Positions 15,691-22,792 of a DNA stretch of 64,000 bases are shown one piece after another (position 1 is the stretch's first letter; every line of letters starts with the position of its first letter). Location: positions 186,001-250,000 of the forward strand of contig NZ_JAUZVY010000002.1 in the NCBI RefSeq assembly GCF_030717955.1, in the 5' to 3' direction. Source of the stretch: Alkalimonas delamerensis (GTDB taxonomy: Bacteria > Pseudomonadota > Gammaproteobacteria > Enterobacterales > Alteromonadaceae). Below the pieces are notes generated by a model. That model searched no databases, was not told the DNA's origin, and worked only from the letters and a program-made list of their open reading frames with translations. The translations under genes were made by a program, and so were the position numbers.

Positions 15691-16449
15691 TTACTCCACA
15701 CGCCTGGCCGGTAGTTCGAAACCGTAGTGCTCAAGGATGGAACGCGCCTCGCTGCTTTGCATAAAGGCGGCAAAGTGATGCGCACTGGCGTTGTTGGCAC
15801 CATGACGGGTCACGCTGTAGGCCTGGGTCAGTGGCTGGTGCAAATCGCTTGGGATCAGCTGATAGCCATGGCGGGAAAGCTGCGGAAAACGGGCCAGCGA
15901 CAGCGCAATAATGGCCACTTCGGCCGCGCCGCTTTGTGCCATCTGGGCGGTTTGGGCGATGTTTTCGCCATAGACCAGCTTAGGTTCCAGCGCATCCCAC
16001 AGGCCAAGCGCCTGCAAAGCCTCCTTGGCGCGCAGGCCATAGGGCGCATGCGCCGGTTGGGCGATGGCGAGGCGGCGAAAGTTTAGCGCATTGAGCTGAG
16101 ACAAGGTGACTTCCGTCAGATCCAACCGCGGGCTCCACAGCACGATGCGGCCTATCGCATAGAGCTCTGGTGCTGTGCTGACATGGCCTTCGGCATAGAG
16201 CTGCTCGGGGAACTGAATATCGGCCGAAAAAAACAGATCAAAAGGAGCGCCGTGACGGATTTGGGTGCTGATTTTTCCCGACGAGCCGTAGCTGACGCGG
16301 ATCCGCGCCTTGGGGTGCTCGCTTTGGTACAGCGCGATGATCTCATCCAGCGCATAGCGCAGATCGGAAGCGGCTGCGATGGTCACTGGCTCCGAGGCCC
16401 TGACCGGCAGCATACAGAGCAACAAACTGAAGACCCAAAGAATACGCAT
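15691..16449 (-). CDS. modA: Molybdate-binding periplasmic protein ModA
   Basis: This 252-residue protein has a signal peptide (MRILWVFSLLLCMLPVRAS) and the ligand-binding pattern of ModA: VTIAAASDLRYALDEI with the oxyanion-binding Ser, VSYGSSGKISTQI, and PFDLFFSADIQFPEQL. Near residue 170, YGENIAQTAQMAQSGAAEVA is the conserved family stretch. It captures molybdate for ModBC. It begins three bases after the moaE stop and has no promoter of its own, so it is transcribed with the moa genes. Confidence 0.93.
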   Translation of the reverse strand: MRILWVFSLLLCMLPVRASEPVTIAAASDLRYALDEIIALYQSEHPKARIRVSYGSSGKISTQIRHGAPFDLFFSADIQFPEQLYAEGHVSTAPELYAIGRIVLWSPRLDLTEVTLSQLNALNFRRLAIAQPAHAPYGLRAKEALQALGLWDALEPKLVYGENIAQTAQMAQSGAAEVAIIALSLARFPQLSRHGYQLIPSDLHQPLTQAYSVTRHGANNASAHHFAAFMQSSEARSILEHYGFELPARRVE

Positions 16450-16452
16450 CGA

Positions 16453-16902
16453 TTACCCCCAGCGCTCGGCGGCATCCTGATCGCTTGTTTTGGCCGCGAC
16501 CCAGGTATCACCCTGAGCGGTGCATTCTTTTTTCCAGAACGGCGCCCGGGTTTTCAGGTAGTCCATCACAAACTGCGCGGCGGCAAAGGCAGCGGCGCGG
16601 TGGGCACTGGCCACCCCAACAAACACAATCTGCTCATTCGGTGTTAACGCGCCGATGCGGTGAATGATCCGTACTGCGCCCAGTTGCCAGCGCTGCTGGG
16701 CTTCAGCGGCAATAGCGTGCAGCGCCTGCTCGGTCATGCCGGGGTAATGCTCCAGCGTCATCTGCTTCAAATCGCCGCTGCTTAGTTCCCGCACCAAACC
16801 GGTAAAGGTGACTACAGCACCGCAGCGGCTGTCCTGGCTCAGCAACTGGTACTGAGTGCCAACGCAAAAGTCCTCGCTTTGTACCTGCACAACAATGCTC
16901 AT
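16453..16902 (-). CDS. moaE: Molybdopterin synthase catalytic subunit MoaE
   Basis: The 149-residue protein has GAVVTFTGLVRE, LEHYPGMTEQAL, RIIHRIGALTPNEQIVFVGV, and the active-site KTRAPFWKKE with the catalytic lysine. Start ATG 16902 is chosen because GGAGG lies seven bases upstream; the frame is open 21 codons further but overlaps moaD. MoaE uses the MoaD thiocarboxylate to convert cyclic pyranopterin monophosphate to molybdopterin. Confidence 0.93.
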   Translation of the reverse strand: MSIVVQVQSEDFCVGTQYQLLSQDSRCGAVVTFTGLVRELSSGDLKQMTLEHYPGMTEQALHAIAAEAQQRWQLGAVRIIHRIGALTPNEQIVFVGVASAHRAAAFAAAQFVMDYLKTRAPFWKKECTAQGDTWVAAKTSDQDAAERWG

Positions 16903-16924
16903 GCTTGCCTCCGCTACGGCTGTA

Positions 16925-17182
16925 TCAGCCACCGGTGACCGGCGGGAAAAACGCCAGTTCATCACCGGGGTTTACCTTGGTGTGCAGTGGGCACAGCTGT
17001 TGGTTCACCGCGCACAGCAAGTCTTGCCGGCTTAGCTCTTGCTGCCAGTCGGCAGAGCGGCTTTGCAGATGCTTAAGCACCGCAGCGGCACTGGCATCGT
17101 GTTCAAAACTGCTGCTGTCGAGTTCCAGAGCCGCGGTATTTAACCGCTCGCGCAGTGCTGCAAAGAAAAGGACTTTGATCAT
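16925..17182 (-). CDS. moaD: Molybdopterin synthase sulfur carrier MoaD
   Basis: An 85-residue ubiquitin-like protein ending in the required Gly-Gly (FFPPVTGG). It starts MIKVLFFAALRERL, the usual first beta strand. The C-terminal glycine is adenylated and thiocarboxylated before donating sulfur to MoaE. It overlaps moaC by four bases (ATGA). Confidence 0.93.
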   Translation of the reverse strand: MIKVLFFAALRERLNTAALELDSSSFEHDASAAAVLKHLQSRSADWQQELSRQDLLCAVNQQLCPLHTKVNPGDELAFFPPVTGG

Positions 17183-17727
17183 AAGGCTGCTCCTTCAGTG
17201 GGCCGTTGCCACAAACCATGTTTGCCACCGGTTTTTTGCTGCAATTGAATGGGGCCAATCACCATGGCCGGATCGACCGCTTTGCACATATCGTAAATGG
17301 TCAGCGCTGCCACCGAGGCGGCGGTCAGGGCCTCCATTTCCACCCCGGTCTGGCTTTGCACCCGGCACAGGCTTTGGATAAAAATCTGGCCGCTTGCGGC
17401 ATTGAGTTCAAAATCGATGCTAACTTTGGACAGCGGCAATGGATGACACAGTGGGATCAAATCGCTGGTTTTTTTCGCTGCCATAATGCCGGCAATGCGG
17501 GCGGTGGCCAGCACATCGCCTTTTTTTACCAGCGCCTGCTCAATCAGCGCAATCACATCCGGCTGGGTTTGCACGCTGGCACTGGCAATGGCCTCACGCA
17601 TGCTGCTGGCTTTGCCGGAAACATCCACCATCAGCGCACTGCCATCAGCATTCAAATGGGTGAGCTGGGTTTCTTTGCTTGGGCTTTCTTTGCTTGGGTT
17701 TACTTTGCTAGGGTTTTCTGCAGACAT
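17179..17727 (-). CDS. moaC: Cyclic pyranopterin monophosphate synthase MoaC
   Basis: The 182-residue protein contains the MoaC core: LTHLNADGSALMVDVSGK, GDVLATARIAGIMAAKKTS, LIPLCHPLPLSKV, GVEMEALTAASVAALTIYDM and the C-terminal GGKHG. MoaC completes pyranopterin ring formation after MoaA. The first 20 residues (ENPSKVNPSKESPSKE) are an unusual lysine-serine-proline repeat absent from the core family, encoded by short near-repeats at 17668-17722. It overlaps moaB by one base (TGATG). Confidence 0.93.
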   Translation of the reverse strand: MSAENPSKVNPSKESPSKETQLTHLNADGSALMVDVSGKASSMREAIASASVQTQPDVIALIEQALVKKGDVLATARIAGIMAAKKTSDLIPLCHPLPLSKVSIDFELNAASGQIFIQSLCRVQSQTGVEMEALTAASVAALTIYDMCKAVDPAMVIGPIQLQQKTGGKHGLWQRPTEGAAL

Positions 17728-18269
17728 CAGGCAATTCCTTCACAGCCAGCGGCTGTGCTGTTTTTAAGATGAGGCACAAAATTACAGGGGCCGGTGGCAG
17801 CATTAAGCTGCGGTTCGATCAACTGCTGCCAGGCCAGCTCACAGGCCGAGCCAGAGCCCGGCATGGCAAAGATCAGCGTTTGGTTGGCAAGGCCAGCGCA
17901 AGCGCGCGACTGCACACTGGCACTGCCAATGCGTTGAAAGGACAACTGGCGAAACAGCTCGCCAAAGCCATCGATGGGGTGATCAAACAGCGGCGTTAGC
18001 GCTTCGACAGTGCAATTTCCGGCGGCAAAGCCGGTACCGCCATTGACCAGCACCACCTGCACTGCAGGGCTTGCTATCCACTGGCTGATTTGAGCGCGCA
18101 GCTGATAACGATTGTTCGGCAGCAGTGCCCGCTCAGGCACCTGGTGGCCAGCCCGCTCTGCCCGATGTTGCAGCAAATCACCGCTGCTGTCATTGGCGCG
18201 GCTGCGGCTATCGGAGACCGTGAGAATGGCCAGTTGCAGTGATTGAAAAGTGCGGGGGGCTTTAGCCAT
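17727..18269 (-). CDS. moaB: Molybdenum cofactor protein MoaB (MogA/MoaB family)
   Basis: The 180-residue protein has LAILTVSDSRSRANDSSGD at the start and VVLVNGGTGFAAGNCTVEAL, the MoCF-binding loop (GGTG plus the following Thr/Val helix), then FGELFRQLSFQRIGSASVQSR and the SGSACELAW segment. MoaB/MogA proteins adenylylate molybdopterin before MoeA. It overlaps mobA by eight bases. No separate mogA is seen in the window, so this protein may do that job (inference). Confidence 0.9.
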   Translation of the reverse strand: MAKAPRTFQSLQLAILTVSDSRSRANDSSGDLLQHRAERAGHQVPERALLPNNRYQLRAQISQWIASPAVQVVLVNGGTGFAAGNCTVEALTPLFDHPIDGFGELFRQLSFQRIGSASVQSRACAGLANQTLIFAMPGSGSACELAWQQLIEPQLNAATGPCNFVPHLKNSTAAGCEGIA

Positions 18270-18846
18270 GGCAAGACTCCTTCGAAGCCAACTGCTGGGC
18301 CTGCTGCCAGTCAGCCGGGGTATTGGTATTGCTTAGCGCGGCAGCATGGCTGGGCTCACAGCTTTCCACGCCAATGGCACTAAGCAGCGCCTGCACCGAA
18401 CGATTGCTATGGGGCCTTGACAGTACCTGCTGCAAATAACGATGCACCGACAGGGTGTTGGGCAACACACAGGGCAGGGCATGGCCGGCAAAGCACACCG
18501 CTTTACGGGTATTTGTGGATACCAGCTGCTGAATGTCGCTGACGCTGAGCAGTGGGGTATCGATGGCCAGCACCAGCACCCGATCGCGGCGGCAGCGGTT
18601 TAAGCCGGCTTCGATACCGGCCAGCGGCCCGGCTTTGGCGAAACGATCCGGAATAAAGCCGGCGGCATTGCGACTGACGAACACGTCCGAGGCACCTGCT
18701 TCTATCGCCAGCGCTCGCATGTACTGCCACAGCGGTTGGCCCTGCCAGTTCAGTTCGGCTTTATCGGTGCCCATGCGGCTGGATTTACCACCGGCCAGCA
18801 GGATGGCATCAAAGGGCATCGGCGTTGTTTTTTGCGGTACGGACAT
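18262..18846 (-). CDS. mobA: Molybdenum cofactor guanylyltransferase MobA
   Basis: The 194-residue protein has the nucleotidyltransferase motif ILLAGGKSSRMGTDKAEL at its start, then KAGPLAGIEAGLNRC and VLAIDTPLLSVSDIQQL. MobA attaches GMP to Mo-molybdopterin to make the guanine dinucleotide cofactor used by nitrate, DMSO and formate enzymes. ATG 18846 follows a strong GGAGGTGA ribosome site. The frame opens three codons earlier without a better start. Confidence 0.9.
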   Translation of the reverse strand: MSVPQKTTPMPFDAILLAGGKSSRMGTDKAELNWQGQPLWQYMRALAIEAGASDVFVSRNAAGFIPDRFAKAGPLAGIEAGLNRCRRDRVLVLAIDTPLLSVSDIQQLVSTNTRKAVCFAGHALPCVLPNTLSVHRYLQQVLSRPHSNRSVQALLSAIGVESCEPSHAAALSNTNTPADWQQAQQLASKESCHG

Positions 18847-18887
18847 CAAAATCACCTCCAGCTAGCTACCAATCTCAACCGCCAATC

Positions 18888-19859
18888 TCAGCCACCAATC
18901 ATCGCCAAATGACGGGTTGAGCCGCTGTTGCCCTGATGCAGCTCATGGCTTGCGGCCTTACCCAGCACCGCACGCTGCAGGTAATGCATCAAGGGCTCGG
19001 GGTTATCGTCTTGCAACAAGTGGCGCAGGTTTTGGTGCTGCTCGGTAAACAGGCACAAAAACAGCTGGCCACGGCTGGATACCCGCAGCCGGTTGCAATC
19101 GGCGCAAAAATCCTTGCTGTAAGGCATGATCAGGCCAATCTGGCCGCGATAATCCGGGTGGGCATATTCCAGCGCTGGGCCGGCACTTTTTCCTTTTTGC
19201 TGCAGCTGCCAGCCTTGTTTTAGCAAGTGCTGCTGAATGCTGGCACCGCTTAAATGCTGTTGTTGATAATAACTCTGATTGTCGTTGGTGCGCATCAGCT
19301 CGATAAAGCGCAGCGAGACGGCTTTGTCGCGGACAAATTCCAGAAAATCGGGCAGTTGCAGCGCATTGTGCTGGCGCAGCAGTACGGTATTGAGTTTGAC
19401 TTTACCCATGCCGGCAGCCATGGCCTGATCGATGCCATCGAGAATGGCTGGCAGGCGGTTTTCACCGGTCACCAGATGAAAGGTAGCGGCATCCAGGCTA
19501 TCGACACTGACATTGATGGCATCCAGCCCAGCCTGTTGCCAGCTGCTTAGATCGCGCTGCAGCCGATAGCCGTTGGTGGTCAGTGCTACTTGCTCAATAC
19601 CTTCGGTTTGTTTGCAGGCGGCGATAATATCGGTTAAGTCTTTACGCAGCGACGGCTCACCGCCGGTAATCCGGACCTTGCGGGTGCCGAGCAGGGCAAA
19701 GGCTTTGACCAGGCGTTTGATTTCCGGCAGCGTCAGCTCGTCCTTGCGGGAGCTGCAATCCGGCCCGTCGGGCAGGCAGTAGCTGCAACGAAAATTGCAG
19801 CTTTCGGTAATGGACAGCCGCAAATAGGTAAAACGGCGCGCATAAGCGTCGATCAGCAT
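18888..19859 (-). CDS. moaA: GTP 3',8-cyclase MoaA (radical SAM)
   Basis: This 323-residue radical-SAM enzyme has the cluster motif CNFRCSYC near residue 21, ITGGEPSLRKDL, and the C-terminal cluster region FCADCNRLRVSSRGQLFLCL. It ends in Gly-Gly, which MoaA needs for activity. It catalyses the first step of Mo cofactor synthesis from GTP. It is the first gene of a nine-gene minus-strand operon running to modC and is preceded by a highly structured leader resembling the Moco riboswitch. AAAGG lies seven bases before the ATG. Confidence 0.95.
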   Translation of the reverse strand: MLIDAYARRFTYLRLSITESCNFRCSYCLPDGPDCSSRKDELTLPEIKRLVKAFALLGTRKVRITGGEPSLRKDLTDIIAACKQTEGIEQVALTTNGYRLQRDLSSWQQAGLDAINVSVDSLDAATFHLVTGENRLPAILDGIDQAMAAGMGKVKLNTVLLRQHNALQLPDFLEFVRDKAVSLRFIELMRTNDNQSYYQQQHLSGASIQQHLLKQGWQLQQKGKSAGPALEYAHPDYRGQIGLIMPYSKDFCADCNRLRVSSRGQLFLCLFTEQHQNLRHLLQDDNPEPLMHYLQRAVLGKAASHELHQGNSGSTRHLAMIGG

Positions 19860-19867
19860 AATTCACC

Positions 19868-19980
19868 TTTCCAAATCGGGAGGTAGGGCCGTTTCCCGCC
19901 ATACCCGGTGGCCTGATTGCCACGGCATGCTGGTCATGGCTTCCTTTAACAGGAAGCGTTAGAGCCAGCAGCTCGGTGTT
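19868..19980 (-). ncRNA. Moco riboswitch candidate in the moaA leader
   Basis: Reading from 19980 downward on the minus strand, the leader folds into nested stems: TGCTGG with CCAGCA enclosing GCTTCC-loop-GGAAGC, then GTGGC-AATCAG-GCCAC, then GGTATGGC paired to GCCCTACC around a GGGAAAC loop, ending with CCTCCCG. The GGGAAAC and terminal CCTCCC elements and the position directly before moaA match the Moco RNA motif as I recall it. The ribosome site AAAGG follows at 19870-19866, so control could act on translation. Confirmation needs a covariance-model match. Confidence 0.72.
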
Positions 19981-20038
19981 TGATTGCATCTTAGTCGTTG
20001 TTCAACGGGCTTGTTATTGCTCTGAATGGAGTGAGATA

Positions 20039-20054
20039 TACCTCAACCTGGGTA
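20039..20054. promoter_or_regulatory. 7-2-7 NarL/NarP site between moaA and trhP
   Basis: TACCTCA-AC-CTGGGTA has two inverted NarL heptamers separated by exactly two bases, the 7-2-7 arrangement bound by NarL and NarP. Twelve of fourteen positions match TACYYMT-N2-AKRRGTA. It lies between the divergent moa-mod and trhP-yfhL operons and could serve either. Confidence 0.6.
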
Positions 20055-20079
20055 TACGGAGCCGGTAAGTCAGCTTTTT

Positions 20080-20093
20080 TTGTGCTGGATCAA
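20080..20093 (+). promoter_or_regulatory. FNR-like box upstream of trhP
   Basis: TTGTG-CTGG-ATCAA matches eight of the ten conserved FNR bases. A possible -10 TACCAT lies at 20115-20120, putting the box about 41 bases upstream of the predicted start site. With the NarL-like site 33 bases further upstream it looks like an anaerobic, nitrate-responsive promoter. Confidence 0.5.
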
Positions 20094-20149
20094 ATCTTGC
20101 CAAAGCAGGAAAGTTACCATGCAGCAATTTTATTCAGATGGAGCCTACA

Positions 20150-21478
20150 ATGGCTTTAATACCAGAGTTGCTTTCACCCGCCGGCAGTTTAAAAGCCATG
20201 CGCCTGGCCTTTGCCTACGGCGCCGATGCAGTCTACGCCGGTCAGCCGCGTTTTAGTTTGCGGGTGCGCAACAACGAATTTGACTTGCCCACCCTGGCCA
20301 CCGGCATTGGTGAAGCGCATCAGCTCGGTAAAAAGTTCTATGTGGTGGTCAATATTGCGCCGCACAACAGCAAGCTAAACCGTTTTGTCGAGGACATGGC
20401 GCCGGTGGTGGCGCTGGAGCCGGATGCGCTGATTGTATCGGATCCCGGGGTGATTTACCTGCTAAAGCAGCACTTTCCACAGATGCCGTTGCATTTGTCG
20501 GTGCAGGCCAATACCGTCAATTGGGCCGCGGTCAAATTTTGGCAGGCGCAAGGTGTGGAGCGGGTGATTTTATCACGTGAGCTGGCGGTGGAAGAGATTG
20601 CCGATATTCGTCGCCAGGTACCGGAGATGGAGTTGGAAGTCTTTGTGCACGGTGCCTTGTGCATGGCTTATTCTGGTCGCTGCCTGTTATCCGGCTACAT
20701 CAATAAACGCGATCCGAACCAGGGCACCTGCACCAATGCCTGCCGCTGGAGCTATCAGGTGCATCCGGCCACCGAAGATGCGGTTGGCCAGTTTACCCCT
20801 GTCAAAAACCAGCCGGTCAGTGAGCCGGTGTTGATTGAAGAACAAGGCCGCCCCGGCGAGCTGATGGCGATGGAAGAAGACGAGCATGGCAGTTACATCT
20901 TAAACTCGAAAGATTTGCGGGCGATTGCCCATGTCAAAGCCCTGACCGAGATGGGGGTGCATTCGCTGAAAATTGAAGGCCGCACCAAGTCGCCTTATTA
21001 CGTCGCCCGCACCGCACAGGTGTACCGCCGGGCCATTGACGATGCGGTGGCTGGCAAAGCTTTTGATACCAGCCTGCTGCAAGAGCTCGATGGCATGGCC
21101 AATCGCGGTTTTACCGAAGGCTTTTTACGCCGTCACCTGCCGCAAGAGCTGCAAAACTACCAGACCAGCCATAGTGTCGGGCAGCAGCAGCTGGTTGGTG
21201 AGTTTATTGGGGAGGCCGATGCGGACGGTTTTGCGCTGGTGGAGGTTAAAAACCAGTTTGCCGTTGGCGATCAACTGGTGCTGATGAGCCCGCAGGGCAA
21301 TCAAGCCTTTGTGCTTGAAGCATTGCGAGATCAGCAAAATCAAGAGCTGCTGTTAGCCCCAGGCTCGTGTTACCAGCTGAAAGTCAAATTGCCGCGGCAC
21401 CAGCCACTGCAACATGCCATGCTATTGAAACAACTGCAGCCAGCTCAGTCAGGGCCGTTGCAACAAGCAGCAGGTTAA
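20150..21478 (+). CDS. trhP: U32-family tRNA hydroxylation protein TrhP (YegQ)
   Basis: The 442-residue protein is close to E. coli YegQ throughout: ELLSPAGSLKAMRLAFAYGA, DAVYAGQPRFSLRVRNNEF, VVVNIAPHNSKLNRF, FVHGALCMAYSGRCLLSGYI, NKRDPNQGTCTNACRW, and MGVHSLKIEGRTKSPYYVAR. The cysteines in the CMAYSGRC and GTCTNAC segments bind an iron-sulfur cluster in this family. TrhP makes 5-hydroxyuridine at tRNA position 34 by an oxygen-independent, prephenate-dependent route. ATG 20150 with GGAG seven bases upstream is preferred to ATG 20138. A ferredoxin gene follows after three bases. Confidence 0.88.
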   Translation: MALIPELLSPAGSLKAMRLAFAYGADAVYAGQPRFSLRVRNNEFDLPTLATGIGEAHQLGKKFYVVVNIAPHNSKLNRFVEDMAPVVALEPDALIVSDPGVIYLLKQHFPQMPLHLSVQANTVNWAAVKFWQAQGVERVILSRELAVEEIADIRRQVPEMELEVFVHGALCMAYSGRCLLSGYINKRDPNQGTCTNACRWSYQVHPATEDAVGQFTPVKNQPVSEPVLIEEQGRPGELMAMEEDEHGSYILNSKDLRAIAHVKALTEMGVHSLKIEGRTKSPYYVARTAQVYRRAIDDAVAGKAFDTSLLQELDGMANRGFTEGFLRRHLPQELQNYQTSHSVGQQQLVGEFIGEADADGFALVEVKNQFAVGDQLVLMSPQGNQAFVLEALRDQQNQELLLAPGSCYQLKVKLPRHQPLQHAMLLKQLQPAQSGPLQQAAG

Positions 21479-21481
21479 TGC

Positions 21482-21685
21482 ATGACCGCGGTGATTGAAG
21501 TCAGTTGCATCAATTGCGACATGTGCGTGCCGGAATGCCCAAACGATGCCATTTACCTGGGTGAGCACCACTATGAGGTAGATGCCAGCCGCTGCACCGA
21601 GTGCGAGGGATTTTACGACCAACCCACCTGCATCGCCGTATGCCCGATTGATTGTATTTTTTTGTGCTCCGATGGCCAATCCTAA
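21482..21685 (+). CDS. yfhL: YfhL-type 2[4Fe-4S] ferredoxin
   Basis: The 67-residue protein has cluster motif CINCDMCVPECP and a second motif CTECEGFYDQPTC, then IAVCPIDC, whose widened Cys spacing is the mark of Allochromatium/YfhL-type ferredoxins. It is three bases downstream of trhP, so it is a plausible electron donor or cluster partner for TrhP. That partnership is inferred from context. Confidence 0.88.
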   Translation: MTAVIEVSCINCDMCVPECPNDAIYLGEHHYEVDASRCTECEGFYDQPTCIAVCPIDCIFLCSDGQS

Positions 21686-21810
21686 GATGGCTGCGGTCAT
21701 CACACCCTTTACGTTTGCTTCACCTATACTCTTACTATCCACACTCTGGCTCACTTACTTTTTGGCCCAGCAATTGTTTTTGCTAAAAAACTGATATTGA
21801 GCTAGTATGA

Positions 21811-21823
21811 GACAAATGAGACA
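21811..21823 (+). promoter_or_regulatory. 13-base motif shared by two signalling-operon leaders (copy 1)
   Basis: GACAAATGAGACA occurs 32 bases upstream of the first gene of the 21.8-26.1 kb operon. It directly follows a possible -10 TAGTAT (21804-21809). The same 13 bases occur on the minus strand in the leader of the 31.4-26.1 kb operon. A common regulator or untranslated-leader element is possible; its identity is unknown. Confidence 0.35.
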
Positions 21824-21854
21824 GTAAGGTCTTTGCAGACTATGGGAGAGTACC

Positions 21855-22220
21855 ATGGGAATACCGGTTACGATAGCAGACGATTCCGCCTTGTCGCGTA
21901 AAACAATCCGGCGCGCTTTACCGGCAGACTGGGATGTCGATATTCACGAAGCCAAAAATGGTGTGGAAGCCATGGATGCCGTGCATGCAGGAAAAGCTGA
22001 CGTGCTGTTTTTGGACCTGCAAATGCCCGAAATGAATGGCTTTGAGGTGCTGAAAACACTGCATGATCACCATGAGAAAACGGTGGTTATTGTGATCAGT
22101 GCCGACATTCAGCCAGAGGCTCAGGCTTTGGTGAACTCCTTAGGTGCCTTTCGGTTTCTTAAAAAGCCATTGCAAGCCGATGAATTGCGTCAGACTCTGC
22201 ACGAGGTGGGCTTGTTATGA
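21855..22220 (+). CDS. Single-domain response regulator (CheY-like)
   Basis: The 121-residue protein is a receiver domain alone. It has the acidic pair D9-D10, phospho-acceptor D54 in LFLDLQMPEMNG, Ser82 and K104 in FLKKP. It overlaps the next gene, a CheC-like phosphatase, by four bases, and two kinase genes follow. This makes a four-gene module of receiver, phosphatase, kinase and hybrid kinase. The GGGAGAG ribosome site is clear. It is not the main chemotaxis CheY, which lies at 42.7 kb. Confidence 0.88.
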   Translation: MGIPVTIADDSALSRKTIRRALPADWDVDIHEAKNGVEAMDAVHAGKADVLFLDLQMPEMNGFEVLKTLHDHHEKTVVIVISADIQPEAQALVNSLGAFRFLKKPLQADELRQTLHEVGLL

Positions 22221-22792
22221 TTAGCCTATCGGAAGATGAGCGTGATGCGCTGCAAGAGATCATGAATATTTCGATGGGGCAGGCAGCCAATGCCATGGCA
22301 CGATTGATACAAACCAAGGTGACGTTGTCGGTGCCGGCCATTCGTACCATGACACCGCAAGACTTTCAGGCCATGATCCACGGTATGTCCAACAGCTGGT
22401 TTGCCCGGCAATCTTTCCTGGGTACTTTGCGAGGTGAAGTCATCACCAGTTTGCAAAAAGAAGGCTGTGAAGCCATCGCTGAACTGATGGATTTTGAGCT
22501 GCCGCTTGATCACAGTGCCACAGAAGAACTGGTACTGGAAGTTACTAATATTTTATCGGCTGCTTGCCTGCAAGGTTTTACCAGTCAACTGGAGCTCAGC
22601 GCACAATTGGCAATGCCAGCCTTTTACTATCCCGAAACAACACCACAAGATGCTGATTGGTCTTCCATTTTGCTGATGGATGTGGATTTTCGGATTGAGC
22701 AAATGCAATTCGATGCCAGGGTGTTGATTGGTTTAAGTGAAGGCTCGACCAGTGAGTTGCTGATCCCCATTCGCGCCTTGCTGGAGTCTTGA
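22217..22792 (+). CDS. CheC/CheX-like phosphatase
   Basis: The 191-residue protein has both active-site pairs of the CheC family: E14/N17 in ALQEIMNISMGQAANAM and E108/N111 in LVLEVTNILSAACLQG. CheC, CheX and FliY use these Glu/Asn pairs to remove phosphate from CheY-type receivers. Overlap with the preceding single receiver gene (ATGA) suggests that receiver is its target. CheC-like proteins are uncommon in gammaproteobacterial two-component operons of this kind. Confidence 0.8.
   Translation: MISLSEDERDALQEIMNISMGQAANAMARLIQTKVTLSVPAIRTMTPQDFQAMIHGMSNSWFARQSFLGTLRGEVITSLQKEGCEAIAELMDFELPLDHSATEELVLEVTNILSAACLQGFTSQLELSAQLAMPAFYYPETTPQDADWSSILLMDVDFRIEQMQFDARVLIGLSEGSTSELLIPIRALLES

Noticed and set aside
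21755..21792. Terminator after the ferredoxin gene (AGCAA/TTGCT with flanking T and A runs)
   Set aside because: The stem is only five AT-rich bases, too weak to call.
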